IMG/VR virus record: IMGVR_UViG_3300042261_001653
Span: 1-64,000 of that record
Length of the DNA stretch: 64,000 nt
Source: a virus
Direction: 5' to 3' (one strand)
A program made the translations under genes and the position numbers. Under the pieces are notes generated by a model. It saw only the letters and a program-made list of their open reading frames with translations. It made no database searches and was not told the DNA's origin. Shown piece by piece: positions 26,512 through 36,000 of this stretch (the stretch's first letter is position 1; the number at the start of each line of letters is the position of its first letter).

Positions 26512-27206
26512 TGAACACGGACATTTCACATTTACACGATTTACCTTTGCCGGACCATCTTCGTGGTTTTCATGACCCGGATAAAACTAGGCAGTGGATG
26601 CGCGAGAATGTGGTAAATGCGTTCAACGAACATTTAAATAAAATTGAGACGCCGGACTTTAAATTAAGAGTAAAGAATATCCAAGTAGAGGATCCAAATA
26701 AACGGTTTACTCTAAAAGAGCAAAAGCAAGCGGTATTGGAACGTAAGAGTTTAACCAATACCATTAAAGGTGACATTGATTTGCTTAATAAAAAAACCGG
26801 CGAAGTAACAGGCACCAAGAAAAATACAGTCATTGCGCACCTACCTTGGCTTACGGATAGAAATACAGTTATTCAGGGTGGCAATGAATATCAGCTGCAA
26901 AATCAGCAACGATTAAAGCCCGGCATTTTTACTAGGTTAAAAGAGACCGGTGAAGTAGAAGCGCACTTTAGCCCTGAAGCTGGTTCTGGTTTAGGTGGTA
27001 AGCTTATTATGGATCCAGCTAAAGCTACTTTCGTATATGAAATTGGCTCAGCGCAAGTAGGCTTATACGGCTTCTTAAAAGATATGGGTGTATCTGACGA
27101 GGAGATGAAACAAGCTTGGGGTGACGAAATCTGGCTGGCGAATAAAAAGACTTACAAGGGCAATGAAGTTGACAAGTTCTACGCCAAAGTGTTTTCTTAC
27201 GATTAG
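26511..27206 (+). CDS. RNA polymerase beta N-terminal part (protrusion/lobe)
   Basis: This 231-residue protein contains AHLPWLTDRNTVIQGGNEYQ followed by QNQQRLKPGIF, which matches the beta protrusion signature (IPLMTDRGTFIINGAERV..QL.RSPGV.F). Upstream IDLLNKKTGEVTGTKKNTVI fits L.NKETGE...Q.VFLGD, and downstream LYGFLKDMGVSDEEM fits the lobe entry (LRALG.S.EEI). It ends where canonical beta would continue to the fork region, which is encoded at 38789-39478 on the other strand. It lies about 10 kb from the other plus-strand polymerase genes and is the last gene of a virion operon. Confidence 0.85.
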   Translation: MNTDISHLHDLPLPDHLRGFHDPDKTRQWMRENVVNAFNEHLNKIETPDFKLRVKNIQVEDPNKRFTLKEQKQAVLERKSLTNTIKGDIDLLNKKTGEVTGTKKNTVIAHLPWLTDRNTVIQGGNEYQLQNQQRLKPGIFTRLKETGEVEAHFSPEAGSGLGGKLIMDPAKATFVYEIGSAQVGLYGFLKDMGVSDEEMKQAWGDEIWLANKKTYKGNEVDKFYAKVFSYD

Positions 27207-27212
27207 CCAAAT

Positions 27213-27240
27213 TTGACAAACACATAGGGTTGGGTTAGTG
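27213..27240 (+). promoter_or_regulatory. Promoter with leaderless layout before the lysozyme-like gene
   Basis: TTGACA (27213-27218), a 16-bp spacer and TTAGTG (27235-27240) are followed by 6 bp and the ATG at 27247. The -35 is perfect and the -10 is weak; with 17 bp the -10 would be TAGTGT. Confidence 0.55.
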
Positions 27241-27246
27241 TGACCA

Positions 27247-27603
27247 ATGTTAAAATTAATGACATTGGTCTTCTCGTTTATGGTTGCAACATTATCAGCG
27301 AATGAGGTAAATTTACCAAAGCTGGTTGACGCTATCTATATCGTAGAAGGTGGGACTAAAGCGAGTGTGCCTTATGGGATGCTAAAATATAAAGGAATGT
27401 CAAAAGAACAATTAACACCGAAATGCCTTGCATGTGTGACGCGTTACCATAAGCTGTGGAAAGCGCAAGGAAGCCAAGTTGATTTTATTGATTATCTTGG
27501 CAGTCACTATGCACCAACCAGCGGCAAAGGCGTTACAGCCTACGCAGCTAAAATAAATAAAAATTGGTCTAAAGTAGTTAAAAAAGTTTATGCAAGCCGA
27601 TAA
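27247..27603 (+). CDS. Exported lysozyme-like protein
   Basis: This 118-residue protein has a clear signal peptide or signal anchor (MLKLMTLVFSFMVATLSANE). The mature part begins LPKLVDAIYIVEGGTKASVP with YGMLKY, which looks like the catalytic-Glu region of small lysozyme/transglycosylase-like phage proteins, followed by a Cys pair (CLACV) and a basic C-terminus. It could degrade peptidoglycan at lysis or entry. Membrane-protein genes follow, which fits a lysis module, but the catalytic assignment is by eye. Confidence 0.6.
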   Translation: MLKLMTLVFSFMVATLSANEVNLPKLVDAIYIVEGGTKASVPYGMLKYKGMSKEQLTPKCLACVTRYHKLWKAQGSQVDFIDYLGSHYAPTSGKGVTAYAAKINKNWSKVVKKVYASR

Positions 27604-27823
27604 CCAGGAAACTCCAGTATTACCAGCGTCACAAACTGAATTTTTAAAAAACTTGTTCGACAGTTACTCCAACAGTATCAAAGAAGCCGAAACAGCAACT
27701 GAGCAAGCCATCGCCAAAGTAGAACAAAATATGACGACCCTACGTGGAAATAAAATTGCTCTTGCCGCACAGAAACAAGTATTGCAGGCTTTAGAGAAAG
27801 ATTTAAAGAAACTGCCAGCTTGA
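27590..27823 (+). CDS. Small coiled-coil protein (77 aa)
   Basis: It starts MQADNQETPVLPASQTEFLK and then forms an Ala/Glu/Gln/Lys-rich helix (IKEAETATEQAIAKVEQN) likely to be a coiled coil. It overlaps both neighbours by a few bases. It may be a chaperone-like or tail-assembly helper; nothing specific is visible. Confidence 0.55.
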   Translation: MQADNQETPVLPASQTEFLKNLFDSYSNSIKEAETATEQAIAKVEQNMTTLRGNKIALAAQKQVLQALEKDLKKLPA

Positions 27824-28164
27824 TTGTTTTAGTCTTAGCTTGTTCCTGGGCCTCTGTGTGTTTTATCCTTTTACATACAGAGGCCCTTATTGAATATATA
27901 AAGGTCTTTCAATTATCTCGTTTTTTCTTCTTATCCGACTTCGACGAAATTAAGCAAACCTCGCCGAGCATGACTTATATTTCGTTCCTACTGGAATACC
28001 ACAACAACTTCTTTACCCGTTTATTAGCCTGTCCAGCTTGTTTGGCGTTCTGGTTAAACCTGTTAGGCTGTGTAGCGATGCCTTGGTATTATTTAGGTTG
28101 TAGCTACTTTTTCACACTGATATTTTATTTCACCTTGGTTATACTGAGTAAATGGCACAATTAA
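27820..28164 (+). CDS. Small membrane protein with CPACLAFW motif
   Basis: This 114-residue protein starts at TTG overlapping the previous stop (TTGA). The N-terminus is a membrane segment (IVLVLACSWASVCFILLHT). CPACLAFWLNLLGCVAMPWY is the Cys-x-x-Cys-x-x-Phe-Trp motif of small phage membrane proteins resembling DUF1360. A last membrane span follows (FFTLIFYFTLVIL). Next to an exported lysozyme-like protein it could serve lysis, but this is inference. Confidence 0.6.
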   Translation: MIVLVLACSWASVCFILLHTEALIEYIKVFQLSRFFFLSDFDEIKQTSPSMTYISFLLEYHNNFFTRLLACPACLAFWLNLLGCVAMPWYYLGCSYFFTLIFYFTLVILSKWHN

Positions 28165-29999
28165 TTAACGATACGCTCGGCAAGATAATCAACATTACGA
28201 GCGAGGCAACGCATCAAGCCGAGTATAAACCGGCAGCCGACGCCAATGGTCAACCAGCTCCTAAGCCCAGCCACTGTAATCTTCCCGATCTACTGGATAT
28301 TAGCTTAACCTTGGATTTGCCCACAATCACACCGATTAAAACTTGTGATTTAGACTTTGTGCCATTTCCGGTTATTCCACAATTGTTTATTCCCGACGAT
28401 TTAACTTCACCTTGTGCTGATCATGGTATGACGGTGGAGATGACCTATATTCCAACCGATGGCCAAACAGTAGGTATTAATGCCAGTACCGCTTCAATGG
28501 TAACCGGTACATCGGTTGATTTTAAAACGGTTATTCCAACTACCGAGGGTTACCCGTTACCTAACATAACTGTCGATTTTCCGCTGACCGCAGACATTGT
28601 TAGCAACAATTTTACAATTATTCACGGTGAGCAGTATCAGGTTTATGCCACTGGAGAAAATCCAGTAGAAGCTGATGACTATATTACTTATGAAAGTAAG
28701 CCCTACCATGTGGGTGATGTATTCTACGGCAAAACCAATACGGTTGCTTCTAAATCAAGCGGCTTGGTTGGATTAAAACAAATTCAAACTCGGCGAGTAA
28801 CCGATGTAAATACTTCTACTGTAAATGTAGCCACCCCATTTTCAATTGCCGAAAACAAATCAGATTTAAGTTGGACATTGAATCGGTTCGTGGTGCAAGT
28901 AGACGATACCCGGCCGGTAAACGCAAATTTACATTTTAGACAAGTAGATCCAAACGGCTGTGACTATCAGCTATTGGGTGAACTTAACTTAAATACTCCT
29001 TGTCCCGAAGGATTTGCTTTTGATTCGCAGTACAATAGTACGGCTACAGAATATTTAACTTCAAATGGCACAGGAACGGTTACGCGTAAAGCGGGTAACA
29101 CATTGACTGATTTTTCAACATTAATTCCGCACGCTGTAGGCCAACCGTTACCTATATTGGAACTGCACGGCGAGGAAGCGACTACGCTTACGGCTAGTAC
29201 GCAATATAAAGTAACCAGTGGTACCGTTACAGTAACAGGAGGTAATACTTATAATGAAGGAGAGTATATCAACCTGGCGGCTGGAGGAACAGTAACCGGC
29301 ACTGGTATAGTGCGCAGAGCTTATCAAAATTACGTATCTTCAGTAACTGAAGACGCTGTAACTGTTTTGCCATTGCCTGACGGAGCTTATCCAGCTAGCG
29401 GATTAGAATCTAATAGTTGGCTATTAAATCGATTAGTGGTTAAAAATGATTCAGGCCCAAGTACATTTTTATACGTTAAGGATACGGATGACTCTTGTAG
29501 TGGAAAATTATTAGCTGAAATTAATTTACCAGCATTAACGGTACCTTGCAAAGATGGCACAGCGGTAACATGGAAAGTTCAAGGTGGAGAGCAACTAAAT
29601 CCGGTTTTTAACTATGGTTATTCCGATTTAAATCCGTACACCAATCAGGAAATATTGACACACGAAAGTCCAATAAACCTTGGTAATGGAACTACAACCT
29701 ATGACGGGTTAGCTAGTCAGTTAAACTCCACAAATAACTCTGGTTGGACAAACAACCTGGCCAAAGCTCCACTTGTTTTTGAAGCAGATAATTCAGTGCC
29801 ATGCCAGACCGCTTTGACCGTACCTAACATGACAATGTATCCGCAAATACCTTTGTTTATTCCGGGTGCCAATATAAACATGAAATTTGGTTTCATAAGT
29901 AACCGGCCAGCTATTCAAATTATTGGAACAGGCACTAGCGACAGTGGAGGAGGCAGTACATCAGCTCCATCTTGCCAAAATTGCTGCCTTTGGGCTTAA
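28152..29999 (+). CDS. Putative tail/structural protein with internal repeats (615 aa)
   Basis: This protein is beta-rich, with high Thr, Asn and Gly. Two related blocks occur: one with EQYQVYATGENPVEADDYIT and one with TQYKVTSGTVTVTGGNTYNE, each followed by segments ending in WLLNRLVVK- or WTLNRFVVQ-like strands. This suggests duplicated domains. The C-terminus ends with a Cys-rich SCQNCCLWA. It lies immediately upstream of the 2691-residue protein, and the pair probably forms tail or fibre structures. Confidence 0.6.
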   Translation: MAQLINDTLGKIINITSEATHQAEYKPAADANGQPAPKPSHCNLPDLLDISLTLDLPTITPIKTCDLDFVPFPVIPQLFIPDDLTSPCADHGMTVEMTYIPTDGQTVGINASTASMVTGTSVDFKTVIPTTEGYPLPNITVDFPLTADIVSNNFTIIHGEQYQVYATGENPVEADDYITYESKPYHVGDVFYGKTNTVASKSSGLVGLKQIQTRRVTDVNTSTVNVATPFSIAENKSDLSWTLNRFVVQVDDTRPVNANLHFRQVDPNGCDYQLLGELNLNTPCPEGFAFDSQYNSTATEYLTSNGTGTVTRKAGNTLTDFSTLIPHAVGQPLPILELHGEEATTLTASTQYKVTSGTVTVTGGNTYNEGEYINLAAGGTVTGTGIVRRAYQNYVSSVTEDAVTVLPLPDGAYPASGLESNSWLLNRLVVKNDSGPSTFLYVKDTDDSCSGKLLAEINLPALTVPCKDGTAVTWKVQGGEQLNPVFNYGYSDLNPYTNQEILTHESPINLGNGTTTYDGLASQLNSTNNSGWTNNLAKAPLVFEADNSVPCQTALTVPNMTMYPQIPLFIPGANINMKFGFISNRPAIQIIGTGTSDSGGGSTSAPSCQNCCLWA

Positions 30000-30005
30000 T
30001 AATCT

Positions 30006-33000
30006 ATGGCTACTTTAACATACACAAAAGCACCGCAAGTTAACATAGGCGATAAAATACTCAGCCACCAATATAATGCGCTTGCGAAAGCTTTTAATGA
30101 CCGCATAAATGGCGGTGCTGCCGATGTAGCTTACCGTATTTGGTGGTATGCACATTCATTGGTTAGAGGTATTAGGCTACCAATGGACGAATATAATTGG
30201 CCAGCTACAGATGAATGGTGGAAGGTGTTTGGCCCTTTAAATCCATTAGGATCCGAACAGTATATGTGGCCGGCTGAAGCGGGGCCTGGAGAACCTGGAG
30301 GAGCGAATGTATCCAATCCATTGGCCGGCTTTGTATTCGGACAAGAAACAAGTAAATTACTCAGTGAGGCCGACCGTATTTACATTAATAAATTAGACGA
30401 TAATGTAATTCCGACTAACGAGTATACTGGGGATTTCCTTAAAGTTTGGAATCACGCCAAAGATCAACGCGGCTACATAAATTCCAAACCGAGTTTTCAA
30501 ACAAATGCACCTATTTACCAAATGTCGAGGTATCTAGGTAACGTGCAATACAGCCAATTATCGCCATTTTTAAAATCGTATTCTACATTTAGACCAACAC
30601 CATATAGCAATAAAAATGTAAAATGTACCAAGACTAATAGGCTAAAATACTCTTACAAGTTTATGCCCTTGGTTCCGGGTAAGCCAATACTCGAAGCAGG
30701 TACCTGCCAAGGAGAAAACGGGCATATCCAATATATTCATTACAGCGAAAATGCGTATATATTGTATTTCAGTGGCGCAAGCCCCTTTAACGATCCTTAT
30801 AGTATTCCACCAAAACCAGCTGCGATAGTTAGCTTACTTTATTCTGACTATTTGGAAACCGGCTCAACTGGTGGCGGAGTATTTACTAAAGTTAAAAGTG
30901 AGCATTTTGATCAAATCGTAAACAACTATATTTGCGATGCTAGAGGTACCGAAACGGAATTAATAGCCAATAGCTTTGATATCCGTCGCACTGGTTTCAA
31001 TTTCGAAAAATTCTTCACCACGCAATTTCGGTTATCTCCGGCGGTGGGTACGTATAAAAAAGTTAACGGCACTTATATTGCGACGGAAGATATGACGTCG
31101 TACCCAGCCTTTGCGATATTGCCTGTTCTTAAAAATACGGAGTATATTTCCGAATACACCACCAATGAGCTAAATAAAAAAACATTTAAAAGAATAGACG
31201 CCACAGGCTACCGATGTAACAACGAGGTGGTGGCTATTTGTGGTTATCCTTACGGAACACCCAAGTATGTCACAAGTTCTAACACAACTACGGGCTATGA
31301 CGTACAGTTCGAGACTATAGGTTGCTTAGGCGGTTACATGGTCGCTTATGAAGGTCTAACAAAACAAATAGCTATAGATATCGTGGATTGCCCACCAGCG
31401 GTTAATGGTGTGGAACAACCTGAAGTATCACTGATACCTGACAGTGCAAAAAACGATACAATACGCGGAATTAAAGCGCTTTGGTTACGGGCTGGCAGAC
31501 GACAAGAAGCAACAACAACAAGCTCATTGCCTTTTAGTCTAATTCATTATTTTGATAGTCCAACAAGACCCGCAGATAGAGTAAAAGTAAAAATTATTGC
31601 TATTGATGATGACGATCAAGACGCAAAAATAACGTTTACGACATCAGTTGGTTTTGTACATGTCGAACTGTTACAGCAACTATATTATCTACCGGATATT
31701 TTGGATGCCTACACCGTATTACGTTTAGGTTCAACTAATGGACTTCCTAGCTCCACTGGTTTCGATACGTTTATGTATGGCGTCAACGGTACAGCTGTGC
31801 AAACTATTTACGATAATTATTATAAGTACGGCGTGGTGCATAACAGCGTGGCGTCTATTGGTGTAGCGGATGATCACTTAAATGTAAATTCAACCTACGA
31901 ATCTACACGTAAATTCATCAATGATAACTTACGTATGATTCCAAGAGCGCAGCTGACCGGATACGGCGTAATAACGGATCCAAATACAAACGTAGAAAAA
32001 TCGGTACTATACTTCCGCAAAACAATTGCGAATAGATATAACGGCATAGCTGGTGCAGAATTTACAGATATATTGTATCCCTTAGTTACAAGTGATATTA
32101 CTTCTTTAGTGAAAATACCGGCTAAAACGGATTTAATTGCCGGGCAGCCTTACATTGTATCTCAAACTACTTCTGACTTATGGATGCCATATAGAGCATA
32201 CACCAACGAGACTGTACCAGCACCGTACTATAAAGTTAAATTAAGCTACGAACCTGGCGATTATGTAATTTATGCTAATCAAACTTATGCTCCACGGTCG
32301 GTTATAACTGGTGCGTCACAAACAGAACGTGCGTCTGCATCTTTTTCGCCTACAGTAAATGTACCTATAACTTTGCTTTTTAACCAAAACGGGCTAATGG
32401 TTAAAAATAAAGACATTACTGCTATTATCGCAGCACAAGAAGATGCGGGCATGATCCTTCCATTAAAGCTGACTTACGACTGGTACACCATACCTGAAGA
32501 CAAACCAGCGTCTGAACAAGCCAATCCTAACGCAGAAGTTAATAACGGTTACAATTACTTTATATATCGCGATGCTGTATTGCGTAATGGTGGGGCGGTA
32601 GAAACTGATACTGTTGCTTCACCCAACAGTGTTGATATGAAGTCTGGACGTTATGCCATTCAGTATAAATATGAAGGTGGAGCTATATACGGATATTATT
32701 ACTTCAATGATACACAAGCAAATCAAGCGGACTTCATTAATAAATATTCGCAAGTAACTTATCGATTACAAGTAGTACCTAAGGTTATTGCCAGCTCAAG
32801 TAAAGTAAAGGTGCTGCCACAATATAACGTGTTGCCGTTAACTTTAAATATCACTGGTTACGCGGCTAATAAAAAATATAAGATTGTACGCTTAACTGGT
32901 CCAGCCTCAGCCATAGTTGAAAAAGTACTCGTGGCCTACTATCAAGCACAGCAGTACACTGATGCATTAAACGATGTAGATGTTTATACAAGCAACGTAG

Positions 33001-36000
33001 CTGGACAAATACCAGGTATAACAAAAGATTCTGAAACTCAACAATGGCACAGGGTATACTGGACTACTGACAATGGGACCACTTGGACTAAGGGAAGTTT
33101 TACTTATGCTGAAAGGCATGCTACTGTTTGGTATGACTCAGTAGAAAAACAGTATCTCGGTGAATCTCAATTAGTTCCGTATGCCACAACTTATACAGTT
33201 GGCACTACGGATTATAAGGCTGTTGTTGCATATCGCGTAACAGGTGAAAATGTCGAAGGCAACGGTGTAAGTTATCAAGAGTTCACCTATTACCAAGACA
33301 TACCTAGTATTTGGACTACGATTAGTAAATCGGTCAATGCTCGGTTTGTTTGGGGCAGCGCTACCATGGCCGAGCTATTAAAGATGGTCTCTTTGACTAA
33401 TAAAGATTTACGAACAACAGGTAATGTAAAAATAGAGCAATACTTTGCTGGTTTATTTTCAGAGCAATACGACATAGATGCAATACTCGGCGATAATCCC
33501 GCGAATTACAAAAATTACAATGTACTGCACAAAGAAATATCCACGTATAGCTGGGCTGGGCCTGGAAACGCCATAGGAGGCTCGCTTCAAGCTTCCATAC
33601 CGGTTGAAAATCAAATCGGAACAGCCTTACCTACAGCATTAAGCGTATATAAATTATACTCAGGAAAAGAGCGGGTAGCTTTTTCAAACGGAACCGGTAT
33701 TGTAGAAAACAGCAACTACTTGGTTAAAAGCAATAACACCGCGAATTACGTAACGTATAATAATCAAAAATACTGCGCTGGTGAAACGTTTATAGGTGGA
33801 ACTGCAACTACGTACGATGTGTCAGACCCCAGTGTAGTGATATTTTTAGTTGAATCAAATCTTACAGGTTCTTCTAATTTCGAAATATTCGGAGGCATGT
33901 TAGGTAAAACGGTAATGGATGGTACGGCTACAGAGTCGGGTGATACTTATGCCGATCATTCAGATCATTTGCTTACTTCTGACGATTATACTGATTCTGT
34001 GGTATACGCCGTAACCACTGGTAGTGTTACTTACAAAGAAGCAGGCGCCACGAAAACGGTAGGAGCGGGAGGTACCTTTGTTTGGAATAAAGATTGTAGC
34101 TTATTTAAACGAGTTAACGGCACTGAGCCAGTCGTAATACAGATAAACGGGATAATTAAAAAAGCGCCTAGGAACGGCACATCCAATGAATGGTCCATGT
34201 TTGCGGGATTCAATCATTACAATCCATCAAATAGTTCAGTTTGGAAAACCGATAATTATGGTGATATTTTACCGGTACTACACAATCGCTGTCATGTCGA
34301 CTCGTACAATTTAGGCTATAAGGAGAAGTACGAAACTTTACGTAATCAATTTGCGTATGGTAACGCGCCAATCATGGTTTCAGAAGCTTCACCTGGTTAT
34401 ACTTATCTAGATGGTGTAATCGGCACAAATGCGAGTAGAGATTTTTTCAGCAGTTGCCAGATTTATACTCCACCTGCGCAATTGGAATCAGTCAAACTAC
34501 TTCCAGCTCAGAGTACGGACAGTATTTGTACCGGTGGTATGGATTACGACCAAGTGGTGATGACTTTTACCGGCCGGTTGCAACATGCAAAAATTACCAC
34601 TTCTTCTACTAGAGCTATAAACGCGCATATTGGCGCTGGAACTACGGCTAGTTGGACAGCATTAAAAAAAGATCTGGAATTAGAAACATATCGCACAGAT
34701 GAAAATGGCATTAGAGAGTATTTATGCGGCATTATAGGCAATGGCTTACATAATCAATTTCCAGACAATCTCGCTACGCCGGGCTATGAATGTCGACGAG
34801 GCTTAATAGGTGATCAAGCTCCAGACGGTGATCTTTATCATTCAGGTGATTCACCATTTGGTTGCTGCCATCCTAGGTTTTATTTTATTAGGAATGTTAG
34901 GAAAGTTTATCAAGATAATAACGACACTGTGGATCTAAACATAGATTCACATATGTTAGCTTATGACTTTCGAGTAATGGAGTTTTATTTAAGAGCTATG
35001 TGCGGAGGGTTCTTAAATTTAGCAGCAACCAAGGTCAGCGATTACTGCGTTGAAGGATACGAAGACTCGTTTTACGCTGACTATACTTTTGAAGAATTAT
35101 GCTACCAAGGCATGCAGCAACTAGCAGTTCCTAAATGGGTTTGTGGCGAGGATGCGGAATGTACAGTAGAAGTAAATAAGCCACCGAATGAATTTGCAGT
35201 ATCTGCCGTGGGTGTACGATTCCAATTTAGTGTACCTGCAACGTTACATGGCACAAGTAAACCGGTAGCCCTTTACGCTAATTCAGTTACATTTGTTACC
35301 GTAGACGAAGAGACTTCTGTGAGTTTTGAAGATGGAGGTTGGCGAACAGTTGAGGCTGCGTTTTTAACTAATCCAGCTGGAACGCAGTTAGAATTTACAA
35401 CTACGTTAACGTGGGAAGGGAAACAGGCCTATTATACTATTTTCCAACTCAAGTACGACGACGACGTTACAATAGACATAACAGGGTATGTGATAGGTCA
35501 AAAGCATATTCTGTATTTCCCATTTTTAGCGTCAGAAACATTAAATACACAACGCTACGGTTATTCGTATCAAACTACTGTGGTTAGTGCCAATACCGGA
35601 CAAATTACAATAAATAACTGGACAGCAACTACGACCACCTTTTTTGATAAAGAGCATGCTTGTAAGGATGGCTGCACGTATTACACAGACTATTGTAAAA
35701 CATTGCCAGATAGTTGCGCACCTACCGGTAACATCGGCTGCGCGAACGTAAATTGTAGTTATACGATAGAATCGGTTAATGCCAAAGGTTTGCTGGGTAC
35801 AGAAATGCTGGATAAACCAGGGTTTATTGCTTGTGCCGTAAGCTACAACGTAATCGACACGATAGACGTTGAGTCCAACATTGTAGGTAGTGAGTCAAAT
35901 CCAACGTACACGTTAAATTGGCCGATGTCCTATGGCTCTGTTTATGACGTATACGTAAGTTTTGCTACTACCACTCCAGTGCCACCCGGTGATTGGGCAA